Shown: positions 25,922 to 33,817, counted from the first letter of the stretch. The stretch is 64,000 nucleotides of DNA from Streptomyces rishiriensis (GCF_030815485.1 NZ_JAUSWV010000002.1:5704001-5768000), one strand, 5' to 3'. Notes: generated by a model not told the origin, from the sequence alone. Program-made: numbers and translations.

Positions 25922-26688
25922 CAGGCAATGCCTTCCCAATCGGCAGGCGATGAGATCGGGCGGGCCGATTCCCATACCTTCTCAACGCTCTCAGCGTAGG
26001 CGTCGAAGAGTTCCCCGCCGGGTACGCGTCGCAGGTGCAACACGGGTGCCATGTAGGCGCCGACGCCGTAGAGGTGCCCGTTCGCCAGCATCTCGTCATC
26101 GGCCCGGTAGATCGAGTTGTAGAGGGTTGTGCTGTGCAGCCGGAACTCCACCCCGGGGAGACCGAAGAGCGGGCCGTAGTTGATGAGGGCGTTCCGGATC
26201 TTGCCTGCCATCGCCGCGCCGATCCCTTCGTCCTCGCCGCGTACCGCCACGGCCGGCGACATGGGCGCACCCAGCATGAAGCGGATCGGCACTCCGTCGG
26301 CTGACTTCTCCTTCACGATCCGGTGGAACGTTGCGTCTTCCGTGAGCCAGAACCCGGAGTACACCAGCAGGTCAAACTGACGGGTCGCCCTGGAGTAGAG
26401 GTTCGTCCAGAGGGTTTGCATCACAACGGACCGGTGTGGATAGAGCCTGACCAACTCGGCGTGGCCGGCGGCTGCGACCTCGGCTGACGTGCGTTCGTCC
26501 GGCCACAGGTACGACACTTCACACTTCAACAGCGATGCCGTTGCGAACTGGAAGCGTCGATAGGGCTTGCGCTCAGGGTCGTTGATCCACCGTTCGACCG
26601 TCTTGGACGCGACCCCGAGTCGTTCGGCGACTTCATCGAGCGTCAGGCCCAAGTCCACTATCGCGCCGCGCAGCCGTTCGTTCGCCAC
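25921..26688 (-). CDS. XRE-family regulator with unusual C-terminal domain
   Basis: A GTG start at 26688 preceded by CGGAGGT gives 255 aa. Residues 1-65 form a Cro/CI helix-turn-helix (LTLDEVAERLGVASKTVERWIND). A linker with CEVSYLWPDE follows, then a 170-residue domain (LLVYSGFWLTED...RLHSTTLYNSIYRADDEMLANGHLYG) of phospholipase-D-like flavour seen in Streptomyces element regulators. It lacks a clear paired HxK motif, so enzymatic activity is doubtful; ligand sensing is more likely. It is translationally coupled to the NUDIX gene and divergent from the transfer operon, suggesting control of the operator at 26877-26901. Confidence 0.82.
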   Translation of the reverse strand: MANERLRGAIVDLGLTLDEVAERLGVASKTVERWINDPERKPYRRFQFATASLLKCEVSYLWPDERTSAEVAAAGHAELVRLYPHRSVVMQTLWTNLYSRATRQFDLLVYSGFWLTEDATFHRIVKEKSADGVPIRFMLGAPMSPAVAVRGEDEGIGAAMAGKIRNALINYGPLFGLPGVEFRLHSTTLYNSIYRADDEMLANGHLYGVGAYMAPVLHLRRVPGGELFDAYAESVEKVWESARPISSPADWEGIA

Positions 26689-26710
26689 GCCCAACCTCCG
26701 TCTTGTTGAG

Positions 26711-26757
26711 ACGACTTGGTACGACTTCACGCTAACCAAGAACGACTCAGGTCGTAC
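26711..26757 (-). promoter_or_regulatory. Repeated acgact motifs upstream of the XRE gene
   Basis: acgactt occurs at 26711 and 26721, one helical turn apart. acgact recurs at 26742, and aggtcgtac lies at 26749-26757 in inverted sense. An inverted pair cttggt/accaag (26715-26720, 26735-26740) overlaps them. Their position just before the XRE start suggests autoregulation. Confidence 0.4.
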
Positions 26758-26847
26758 AGCCGCGAAGTCGAGTGTCGGCGTCGTCGACGCCAGGCTGTAG
26801 GTACATCGAGCACGAGGGGCTCGCCGAAGTCCAAACAACCGAAGGGC

Positions 26848-26901
26848 TTGACGGAGCGAACACCTCTCTGCAAGATGAGGAACACGTAATACATGTTCCT
26901 C
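26848..26901 (+). promoter_or_regulatory. Candidate transfer-operon promoter with overlapping operator
   Basis: TTGACG (26848-26853), a 17-bp spacer and CAAGAT (26871-26876) form a vegetative-type promoter facing the DUF4097 gene. Immediately after it, GAGGAACA-N9-TGTTCCTC (26877-26884 and 26894-26901) is a perfect 8-bp inverted repeat across the expected start site. A bound repressor there would block transcription. Confidence 0.55.
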
Positions 26902-27111
26902 TTGTTCGGGTCGCCTCAGCGGCTCGCACGAGCGCATGACAAGGGGCCCGGGACAGAACGGGCCGAGGGACCCGGACCCCTGGTCAACCGGAGGGCTCAG
27001 ACCGAAAGGTCACGTCTCCATACGCCTAAAACGGGAGCCCGTGTTCCCGAAGGAGACAGCGCAGGACCTCGCACTACCGCCCCGCTGCTTCGCAGCGGTG
27101 GCGCGTTTCCG

Positions 27112-27148
27112 GCGCGGCGGCACTCCCGGACAGGACAGCCCGCCGCGC
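27112..27148 (+). ncRNA. Conserved-loop hairpin, copy 1
   Basis: A 9-bp perfect stem (27112-27120 with 27140-27148) closes the 19-nt loop CACTCCCGGACAGGACAGC. The loop is identical in three hairpins of this element, while the stem sequences differ but remain paired. It lies in the leader, with its 3' end 36 nt before the DUF4097 start. cccgacgtag follows at 27161, shared with copy 3. It is more likely an RNA control element than a separate transcript. Confidence 0.7.
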
Positions 27149-27184
27149 ATGGTCTCCCATCCCGACGTAGTCAGGAGTTCTTCC

Positions 27185-27997
27185 ATGACCGAGCGCATCA
27201 TCCCCGTGGACGTCGTCGGCCCGATCGCCCTGGATCTGACGATGAACACCGGCAGTATCCGCGTCGTCGTCGACCCCGCGCTGAAGCAGGCGCGCATGGT
27301 GCTGACGACGGAGGCCGTCTCCGGCCCGTCGGCCGACGCGATCCGCGACACCACCGTCAGCATCATCGGGCAGAACCTCAGGGTCCGTGTCCCGGACGTT
27401 GCCGGCGGCGTGGGCGGCAGCACCACCATCCGCGTGGGCGGCAACACCATGACGTTCTCCGGCGGCAACGGCGTGCAGATCATCAACGGCAACGTCCACA
27501 TCACCGGCCACGGCGGCGGCAAGGTGTTCGTCAACGGCCGCGAGGTCACCGCCACCGGCCCGGCCGGGGACGCGGTGACGCCGATCAGCGCCGTCGTCCA
27601 CCTGCCCGCGCGGTCGGTGGCCGCGATCAGCACGCACAGTGCGAACACCGTCGTCACGGGCACGCTGGCGCGGCTGGAGTACGACGGCACCTCCGGAGTG
27701 CTGACCGCTGAGCGGGTCGGCGACCTGGAAGCCGTGGTCACCAGCGGCAGCGTCATCGTCGGCGAGGTGAGCGGCCCGCTGAACATCAACCTCACGTCCG
27801 GCAGCGTCAACGTCGGCGCCTACAGCGGCCACGACGCCCGGCTGAACCTCACCTCCGGCAGCGTTCGCATGGCCGCGACCGCGCAGGCCACGGGCCGTCT
27901 GTCCGTGAACGCCACCTCCGGCAGCGTCCGCGTCACCGGCGCCGGACACCTGAACGTCCGCCGCCGGGTGACCAGCGGCCACGTGCAGATCAGCTAG
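27185..27997 (+). CDS. DUF4097-like beta-strand-repeat protein
   Basis: A 270-aa protein starting at ATG 27185 with TCAGGAG upstream. The second half contains regular repeats built on TSGSVxV (VVTSGSVIVGEVSG, NLTSGSVNVGAYSG, NLTSGSVRMAATAQ, NATSGSVRVTGAGH, RVTSGHVQIS), the pattern of DUF4097/DUF4098 'toast-rack' beta-helical proteins. There is no signal peptide or membrane segment, so it is probably cytosolic. The function is unknown. It is the first gene after the candidate operator and the first hairpin copy, and is followed 34 bp later by the RapZ-like gene. Confidence 0.75.
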   Translation: MTERIIPVDVVGPIALDLTMNTGSIRVVVDPALKQARMVLTTEAVSGPSADAIRDTTVSIIGQNLRVRVPDVAGGVGGSTTIRVGGNTMTFSGGNGVQIINGNVHITGHGGGKVFVNGREVTATGPAGDAVTPISAVVHLPARSVAAISTHSANTVVTGTLARLEYDGTSGVLTAERVGDLEAVVTSGSVIVGEVSGPLNINLTSGSVNVGAYSGHDARLNLTSGSVRMAATAQATGRLSVNATSGSVRVTGAGHLNVRRRVTSGHVQIS

Positions 27998-28031
27998 CAC
28001 CCGCCCCCGCCGACCTGCGACAGGAGCAGTC

Positions 28032-28418
28032 GTGTCCGACTTCGATGTTGAGATCGTTTCGTTCGGCTACCTGCACGGACAGCCGCCCGCCGCACACCTG
28101 ACCATCGACCTGCGCCACCACTTCCGCGACCCTCACGTGTCGCCGGAATTGCGCTACATGACCGCCCATGACACTTCGGTGCGCGTCGCGGTGATGAACA
28201 CCCCGGGCATCCCGGAGCTGGTCACGGCGACCGCGCGAGCGGTCAGCGCGTTCCGCTCCGGTCCCAGCGCCGGACCGGTCGTCGTCGCCGACGGATGCGC
28301 CGGTGGTCGCCACCGCGCCCCGACCTTCGCTGATCACCTCGCCGTGCACCTGCGGGCGAACGGCCTGACGGTACGGGTGCAACACCGCGACCTCGCCAAG
28401 CCCGTCGTCGAGCGCTAG
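28032..28418 (+). CDS. Stand-alone RapZ C-terminal-domain protein
   Basis: A 128-aa protein from GTG 28032, with CAGGAG upstream. It aligns by eye to the C-terminal domain of RapZ/YvcJ over its whole length: SFGYLHGQPPAAHLTIDLRHHFRDP, PELRYMTAHD, VVVADGCAGGRHRAPTFADHLA and VRVQHRDLAKPVV. The kinase-like N-terminal domain of RapZ is missing. In E. coli RapZ the C-terminal domain is the RNA-binding part that recognises hairpins of the GlmY/GlmZ small RNAs. Here the gene is flanked by two of the three conserved-loop hairpins, suggesting an element-specific RNA-binding regulator. That role is inference. Confidence 0.8.
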   Translation: MSDFDVEIVSFGYLHGQPPAAHLTIDLRHHFRDPHVSPELRYMTAHDTSVRVAVMNTPGIPELVTATARAVSAFRSGPSAGPVVVADGCAGGRHRAPTFADHLAVHLRANGLTVRVQHRDLAKPVVER

Positions 28419-28448
28419 ACGCCTTCGGCCCCCGTACAAACACCACCT

Positions 28449-28493
28449 CGCGGGGCGGTCGCACTCCCGGACAGGACAGCCGACCGCCCCGCG
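28449..28493 (+). ncRNA. Conserved-loop hairpin, copy 2
   Basis: A 13-bp perfect stem (28449-28461 with 28481-28493) closes the same 19-nt loop CACTCCCGGACAGGACAGC. It begins 31 bp after the RapZ-like stop and ends 31 nt before the next start codon. The stem sequence differs from copies 1 and 3. Confidence 0.72.
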
Positions 28494-28524
28494 CCCTTCC
28501 CGACGTTCCAAGGAGAGACCCACC

Positions 28525-28821
28525 ATGCGTATGCGCACTTTCGTCGCCGGTCAGGAAGCGCACGGCGACCTGGAGTTTGCGGAACTGGCGCTCGGTATCG
28601 ACGTCGACCTGTTCCGGGGCCCGCTGGAGTTCGAGACGGACGGCGAGCGGGGCGCCCGCGAGGACGCGGCCCGTGACGTCCTCGCCGACCTGCGGGCGGA
28701 GGCGGAGGCCGGTGACGAGATCGCCGGTTGGGACGCCCTGTACGCCGACGCGCTGACCCGGACGGTGCCGTTCCTGCGCGCCGCTCGCGGCCACCGCAAC
28801 GAGGCGGGGGAAGCGGCATGA
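28525..28821 (+). CDS. Small acidic protein of the transfer operon
   Basis: A 98-aa protein starting at ATG 28525 behind CAAGGAGAG. It is strongly acidic (DLEFAELALGIDVDLFRG, REDAARDVLADLRAEAEAGDE) and mostly helical, with no known domain, signal peptide or cysteine pair. Its stop overlaps the SpdB start (ATGA), so it is translationally coupled to the transfer genes. I do not recognise it. Confidence 0.8.
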   Translation: MRMRTFVAGQEAHGDLEFAELALGIDVDLFRGPLEFETDGERGAREDAARDVLADLRAEAEAGDEIAGWDALYADALTRTVPFLRAARGHRNEAGEAA

Positions 28822-29936
28822 GCGAGCCCCGCAAGCCCCTGACAAGGGTTCAGATCGGTGTCCTGACGGCGGCGTTCGTGCCCATGCTCGCCACGGGTGT
28901 GGTCGGAGGTATCGGCACGTACAGCAATATCGGGCACGCCTACGGCACGGGTACCGCGCTCGGTGCGCTCGGTGCCGGTGAGGGCGCCACGGCCGTGCTC
29001 GCCCTGGTTCTGCTGGGGCTGACCATGCTGGGTCAGTCCTCGCCGCGTGTCGTGCGGGCCGGTCTGTGGGCGTTGCCGGCCGCCGCCGCCGTCATGGGCG
29101 CCATGGCCGCGCCGGACCCCGGACGGACCGTGGTCTACGCGCTGACCCCGATGGGCATGTCCGTCTCGGCTGAGGGCATGGCGTTCCTCGCCCGCCGGAT
29201 CGTCGTCCACACCGACGGCCGCGACGCGGAGAACGAGCGGCGCACGGCCGACATCGTTCAGGCCCTCGCTTACCACCGGGCGCGTGCCGCACACCACCCG
29301 GTCGACCGGGTACGGAAGCGGTCGGATCGGGCGTCGTGGCGTCTGGCCCGCAAGGTCGGTGTCGGGGACGCTGCGCTCGGATCGAGGCTGCTGGACGTCC
29401 AGCGCCACCGGATCACGGACGGTGCGGATGCGGCCCTCGCCTCGATGTTCGGCACCGCAGTCCCGATCCCTGCCGCAGTCACGAATGCGGAGGAATCGAT
29501 AGAAAGTAGTCGAGAACGGTCTACCTCTGACCTGCCGGTATCGGCCCCCGCCACGGTCGTTCTGACGCGGCTTCCGGTGCCCGCCCCGGTGCCGGTGAAC
29601 CTCGGCAAGTCGGGCGTCGGTATCAAGCCGATGCCCGCCGTCGCCCCGATCGTGAAGCCGGTCCCGATCGCCCCGGCGCCCGCCCGTTCGGTCCCGGCCG
29701 CGTCGACCGGGCCGCGCCGGGCGACCGGCCGTGTCCCGGTCGCTGCGAAATCGACCCGCACCCGCCGCACCCCCGACCAGCTCATGGCGGAAGCGCGGAA
29801 GGCGACGGCCGGCCTCCCGGATGCTCAGGTCACCGGGGAGGGCATCCGCCGGGCCCTGCGCACCTCGCCCGCGAACGCACGCAGGCTGCGTGACGCCCTG
29901 CTCGCCGAACGTTCCACCTCGGCGGTGACGCCGTGA
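28818..29936 (+). CDS. spdB: SpdB-like plasmid-spread membrane protein (DUF2637)
   Basis: A 372-aa protein coupled to both neighbours by 4-bp overlaps. The N-terminal half has four hydrophobic segments between residues 10 and 125 (VQIGVLTAAFVPMLATGVVGG, TAVLALVLLGLTML, AGLWALPAAAAVMGAMAA and a weaker fourth). A Pro/Ala linker leads to a helix-turn-helix-like tail (TPDQLMAEARKATAGL...GIRRALRTSPANARRLRDALLAE). This architecture fits Streptomyces SpdB proteins, which help the transferred element spread along mycelium across septa and interact with Tra. The tail may bind DNA. Confidence 0.8.
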   Translation: MSEPRKPLTRVQIGVLTAAFVPMLATGVVGGIGTYSNIGHAYGTGTALGALGAGEGATAVLALVLLGLTMLGQSSPRVVRAGLWALPAAAAVMGAMAAPDPGRTVVYALTPMGMSVSAEGMAFLARRIVVHTDGRDAENERRTADIVQALAYHRARAAHHPVDRVRKRSDRASWRLARKVGVGDAALGSRLLDVQRHRITDGADAALASMFGTAVPIPAAVTNAEESIESSRERSTSDLPVSAPATVVLTRLPVPAPVPVNLGKSGVGIKPMPAVAPIVKPVPIAPAPARSVPAASTGPRRATGRVPVAAKSTRTRRTPDQLMAEARKATAGLPDAQVTGEGIRRALRTSPANARRLRDALLAERSTSAVTP

Positions 29937-30550
29937 GCACCCTCGCCGCGCTCTTACCGGCCGTGCCGGCCGTCATCGGGTGGGCGGTACACGCCCGGTG
30001 GCTGTACGGACGGCTGACCACGGCCCGCCGTGACCCGCTCACCGGCCTGTGGACGCGGGACGCGTTCACCCGGCGGGCCCGCCGCCTGCTGCGCGACCCG
30101 CGCGCCGTGGTCGTGCTGGCGGACGTCGACCACTTCAAGCAGATCAATGACACCCACGGCCACGCGGCCGGTGACGTGCTGCTCGCCACGGTCGCCGCCC
30201 GCCTCGCCCACGGCACCACCCCCGGCGGTGTCGTGGGACGGCTCGGTGGGGACGAATTCGCCGCCGTCGTCGTCGACCGCGACGGCACGGCCCCCGACCG
30301 GTTGCACACCCTCGCCCGCGTCCTCGCCCGGCCGGTCGACAGTGCCCCCGACGTGCACACCACGGTGTCGCTGGGGTGGGTGCGGGCCGCCGATCACCCG
30401 GGCGAGGATCTGTCAGCGTTGCTGCGCCGGGCTGACGAGGCTATGTACGCGGCCAAGCGGTCCGGCCGGTCCGGTCCCCGCCGGGCCCGCCTGGGGCGGC
30501 TGTTGGGGTCGGTGGCCGGTCGCCGTCCCGGACGGCGCGGCGCGGCATGA
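29933..30550 (+). CDS. GGDEF-domain diguanylate cyclase
   Basis: A 205-aa protein starting at GTG 29933 (GTGA overlap with spdB). One N-terminal membrane helix (residues 4-24) is followed by a complete GGDEF domain: DPLTGLWTRDAF, VLADVDHFKQINDTHGHAAGD and the active-site GGDEF at 105-109. The usual inhibitory RxxD five residues before GGDEF is absent, so product inhibition by c-di-GMP is not expected. c-di-GMP holds BldD active and keeps Streptomyces in vegetative growth. An element-encoded cyclase could therefore delay sporulation during transfer; that is inference. It is coupled to the next gene by ATGA. Confidence 0.88.
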   Translation: MSTLAALLPAVPAVIGWAVHARWLYGRLTTARRDPLTGLWTRDAFTRRARRLLRDPRAVVVLADVDHFKQINDTHGHAAGDVLLATVAARLAHGTTPGGVVGRLGGDEFAAVVVDRDGTAPDRLHTLARVLARPVDSAPDVHTTVSLGWVRAADHPGEDLSALLRRADEAMYAAKRSGRSGPRRARLGRLLGSVAGRRPGRRGAA

Positions 30551-30888
30551 GCACGCTGCCGGTCTTCCGGTGGCGCCTCGCCCCGGACGGATACGCGACC
30601 CGTCGGCAATTGCGGGCCCGCGATCTTCGGCCCGGCGGTCAGGACGTGGCCGCTCAGCTCGAACGTCCCCGGCGGCGGGGCCGTCCGCCCCTGATCGCCT
30701 ACCTGTACCGCGTTGACCTCGCCAAACCGGTCCGGCCGATGACGGCGGGCCGGTGGCGGGCCCACGCCGCGATGATGCGCGCCCGCCGCTCCTGCCCCGT
30801 GTGCCGCCGGGATGCCGGATACGTCATCCCGCCCACGCTCGGCATGTGCGTGCCGTGCGCGTTCCCCGAGGAACAGAGCGTCGCCTGA
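30547..30888 (+). CDS. RRQRL-motif zinc-binding protein
   Basis: A 113-aa basic protein, ATGA-coupled to the GGDEF gene. It has the RRQL motif near residue 19 (GYATRRQLRARDLRPGGQDVAAQ) and a C-terminal zinc ribbon CPVC-x13-GMCVPC. This family is common next to tra on Streptomyces elements. Its function is unknown, but the zinc ribbon and basic charge suggest nucleic-acid binding. Confidence 0.75.
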   Translation: MSTLPVFRWRLAPDGYATRRQLRARDLRPGGQDVAAQLERPRRRGRPPLIAYLYRVDLAKPVRPMTAGRWRAHAAMMRARRSCPVCRRDAGYVIPPTLGMCVPCAFPEEQSVA

Positions 30889-30973
30889 ACACCCGATCGA
30901 ACCCGGGTCCGGCCGCCCGACCTTCCACAGCAAGCCGGCCGGACCCTTCGACTCCCGAAGGAGTACGTACATC

Positions 30974-33196
30974 GTGACCGAGACCACCACTTTCACGCCC
31001 GCCGGGGACCCGGAGGGCACCGAGCGGCCGGCGGCCGACGTGCTGCCGTTCCCACTGAAGAAGACGACCGCTCCCGCCGCGCTCGGTGAGGGCGAGGCCA
31101 AGCCGGGGGAGTGGAACGCCGAACTCCCCGACGTCGACGACCCGGAGGCCGAGGGCCTGACCGAGGGCGCCCCGGTCGACCCGCCGCGCGAGGTCTACCC
31201 GCCTTCGGTCGCGGAATGGATGGAGGCCAAGGACAAGGCCCGTATGCCGGTGCTGCCGGACTGGGTGAAGCTCCCTGACCAGCGCACGGCGGTCCGCAAG
31301 TGGGCCGTCCGGCACTACTCCGCTGTGGTCGGCTATCACGCGGTCCGGCTGCCGCTGGTCTACACGCCGAAGATCTGCATGTACTCGCCGCGCGGCGCGT
31401 GGCGGTGGTCGTCGACGATCGGCCGGTGGGTGTTCGACGCGGAGGGCAAGGGCCTGCGGCTCGCCTCCGTGGCCAACGAGGACGCGGCGGAGTACCTGAA
31501 GCTGTCGCGGCAGCGCAACGACCGCGTCCGGCTGCGGGGGATCGTGGCGACGGTCGCCGGTTTCGTCGGCCTGGCCGCCGCGCTGACCCTGTACGTCATG
31601 GCGCCGTCGTGGCTGCTCGCGCTGGCCGTGGCGACGCTGACCACCACCCTCGGTGTGGTCGGGGCGCCGGCGGACCGGCCGCTCATCGACATGGCCAAGG
31701 TGACGTTCCGCAAGCGGCGGCTGTCCTCGGACATCGTCATCCGCGCACACGAGGCGGCGGGGCTGACCACCAAGGATCAGACGATCGCCTTCCCCAGGCC
31801 GATCGGCCGGGACGGGGACGGCTGGCGCGTGATCGTGGATCTGCCGTACGGCAAGACGTTCGAGGACGCGATGAAGGCTCACGCCCGTCTCGCCTCCGGT
31901 ATGGACATCGCCCCCACTCAGCTCTTCCTCGACAAGGACGAGACGAGCGGGCGGCGGGTGTCGTACTGGATCGCCGACCGTGACCCGCTCGCCGTGCCGT
32001 CGGGCAAGTCGCCGCTGCTGGGGGCGACGCGGGTGGACTTCTGGAAGCCGTTCCCGTGGGGTGTCGACGAGCGCGGCAACCCGGTCATGGCCACCATGCT
32101 GTGGCTGTCGCTGCTGGTCGGCGCCGTGCCGCGTCAGGGCAAGACGTTCTCTGCCCGCACGATCGCGCTCGCCGCCGCGCTGGACCCGTACGTGCGCCTG
32201 TACGTGTTCGATGGCAAGGCGTCGCCGGACTGGCGCAAGTTCGCGTTGGTCGCGCACCGCATCGGCTTCGGCATCGTCCCGAAGAACGGGGTCGACCCGG
32301 TGGGGCATCTGCTGGCCGCGCTGCGGGAGTTGAAGGCGGATGTGGAGGACCGCTACCACCGGCTCTCGGAACTGCCGCTGCACGTCTGCCCCGAGGGCAA
32401 GCTCACCCCGGAGATCAGCCGGGACAAGAAGCTGAACATGCCCCTGACCCTGTTCGTGGTGGATGAGGTGCAGGAGTACCTGACCCACCCCGAGCACGGC
32501 AAGGAGATCCTGTCCCTGATGGTCTACCTCGCCCGGGTCGCCCCCGCGGTGGGTGTCTCGGTGATGACGGCGACGCAGAAGCCGGACGACAAGGCGTGCC
32601 CGTCGGAGCTGCGTGACCAGCATCAGGCCCGGTTCGCCCTGCGGGTCGGCGCCTACCAGGTGTCGGACACCATCCTCGGTGCCGGGTCGTACTCGGAGGG
32701 ACTGGACGCGTCCAAGCTGCTGAAGTCCCACAAGGGCGTCGGTCTGCTCAAGGGCATGTCCGACGACTCCGGGATCGTGCGCACCTACCTCGCCGACGGC
32801 CGCGACGCCGAACGCGTCCTGACCAGGGCCGCCGCCCTGCGCGAGGCGGAGGGGACCCTGTCGGGTGACGCGGTCGGCGAGGTCCCGGCGGCGGAGACGT
32901 CCGCGACGATCCTTGACGACGTCGCGGCCGTCCTCGGCAAGGGCGAGACCAAGGTGTGGTCCGAAACGGTCGTTGACCGCCTCGCCGACCTGCGCCCCGA
33001 CGTCTACGGCCCGTGGGCGGAGCTGGAGGCCAAGCCCAAGGCGGAAGCGCTCACGGCAGCACTCAAGCCGCACGGCATCGGCACGGTGCAGATCAGCCGG
33101 CGCATCGACGGCGAACAGGTCAACAAGCGCGGCATCAAGCGCGACGACATCGCCGCCGTGATTACACAGCGCAACCAGAAGCGGGACGCCGGATAG
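30974..33196 (+). CDS. tra: FtsK/SpoIIIE-type DNA translocase for conjugation (Tra/TraB-like)
   Basis: The motor that moves double-stranded element DNA between mycelia in AICE transfer. GTG 30974 follows GAAGGAG and gives 740 aa. An acidic N-terminus precedes two membrane helices (about 189-232) that form the anchor. The ATPase has Walker A GAVPRQGKT (383-391) and Walker B LTLFVVDEVQEY, then TATQKPDD. The C-terminal 60 residues look like a winged helix (RRIDGEQVNKRGIKRDDIAAVI), as in the TraB gamma-like domain that reads clt repeats. Palindromes that could be its clt site follow at 33209-33285. It lies downstream of the spdB-GGDEF operon after 85 bp. Confidence 0.93.
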   Translation: MTETTTFTPAGDPEGTERPAADVLPFPLKKTTAPAALGEGEAKPGEWNAELPDVDDPEAEGLTEGAPVDPPREVYPPSVAEWMEAKDKARMPVLPDWVKLPDQRTAVRKWAVRHYSAVVGYHAVRLPLVYTPKICMYSPRGAWRWSSTIGRWVFDAEGKGLRLASVANEDAAEYLKLSRQRNDRVRLRGIVATVAGFVGLAAALTLYVMAPSWLLALAVATLTTTLGVVGAPADRPLIDMAKVTFRKRRLSSDIVIRAHEAAGLTTKDQTIAFPRPIGRDGDGWRVIVDLPYGKTFEDAMKAHARLASGMDIAPTQLFLDKDETSGRRVSYWIADRDPLAVPSGKSPLLGATRVDFWKPFPWGVDERGNPVMATMLWLSLLVGAVPRQGKTFSARTIALAAALDPYVRLYVFDGKASPDWRKFALVAHRIGFGIVPKNGVDPVGHLLAALRELKADVEDRYHRLSELPLHVCPEGKLTPEISRDKKLNMPLTLFVVDEVQEYLTHPEHGKEILSLMVYLARVAPAVGVSVMTATQKPDDKACPSELRDQHQARFALRVGAYQVSDTILGAGSYSEGLDASKLLKSHKGVGLLKGMSDDSGIVRTYLADGRDAERVLTRAAALREAEGTLSGDAVGEVPAAETSATILDDVAAVLGKGETKVWSETVVDRLADLRPDVYGPWAELEAKPKAEALTAALKPHGIGTVQISRRIDGEQVNKRGIKRDDIAAVITQRNQKRDAG

Positions 33197-33208
33197 GTCC
33201 CGCAGCGT

Positions 33209-33285
33209 GCTACCGGTAGCGGCAGACGTCGCTACCGGTAGCAACCCTGCTAGCGACCCAAACCGCTCCTGATCAGGTCGCTAGC
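33209..33285. repeat. Palindrome cluster after tra (candidate clt)
   Basis: The 12-bp palindrome gctaccggtagc occurs at 33209-33220 and 33231-33242, 22 bp apart (two helical turns). A 10-bp inverted pair gctagcgacc (33249-33258) and ggtcgctagc (33276-33285) follows. The cluster is non-coding and lies directly behind tra, where clt loci of Streptomyces plasmids are often found. Confidence 0.6.
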
Positions 33286-33337
33286 GCGTAGCGGCCGACC
33301 TGCGGAAACCCCCTCCAACCCCTCTGAGAGGCCCCTG

Positions 33338-33589
33338 ATGAGCCTTGCAGTGCTCGCTACCGCATTCCTGCTGATCGTCACCCTCGGTTACGTCTTCAAG
33401 TGCTGGCTGAGCCCGTTCGGGGACTGCCGCAAGTGCGACGGCATGGGCCACGACTTCAAGACCGACCGCAAGGGCAAGACCCGGCGCGGCCGTGACTGCC
33501 GCCGCTGCGACGCCACCGGCAAGCGCATACGCGTCGGCCGCTGGATCTACAACCGCGCCGCGCGCACCTACCGCGCCGGCACCCGCTGA
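33338..33589 (+). CDS. Small membrane protein with CxxCxG zinc repeats
   Basis: An 83-aa protein with one N-terminal membrane helix (LAVLATAFLLIVTLGYVF). A DnaJ-like cysteine-rich stretch follows: CRKCDGMGHDF and CRRCDATGKRIR. The tail is basic. Proteins of this type are frequent in Streptomyces transfer regions. It probably sits in the membrane with its zinc module in the cytoplasm, perhaps assisting Tra or Spd proteins. No specific function is known. Confidence 0.75.
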   Translation: MSLAVLATAFLLIVTLGYVFKCWLSPFGDCRKCDGMGHDFKTDRKGKTRRGRDCRRCDATGKRIRVGRWIYNRAARTYRAGTR

Positions 33590-33606
33590 CCCCGCCCGGA
33601 GGCCCC

Positions 33607-33801
33607 GTGGACATCACCATCTCGCTCGTTCTGCTGCTCGCCGTCGGCGTCGCGCTGCTGCTGCGCTTCAAGGCCGTCGGCGCCGGTGCGGCCGTCGTCA
33701 TCGCGCTCTTCGGCTTCTACCTCGCCGGCACCGACGCGAGCGACACCGTCAACCAGCTCGTCACCGCCGTCACCGGCGCCCTCGCCGACGCCGGCCGCTA
33801 G
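33607..33801 (+). CDS. Small two-helix membrane protein
   Basis: A 64-aa protein from GTG 33607, behind CCGGAGG. Two hydrophobic helices (ISLVLLLAVGVALLL and GAAVVIALFGFYLAG) make up most of it. The acidic tail is DASDTVNQLVTAVTGALAD. It resembles the small spread-type membrane proteins encoded after tra on AICEs. I cannot assign it further. Confidence 0.7.
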   Translation: MDITISLVLLLAVGVALLLRFKAVGAGAAVVIALFGFYLAGTDASDTVNQLVTAVTGALADAGR

Positions 33802-33817
33802 AAGGGAGACCAGCACC

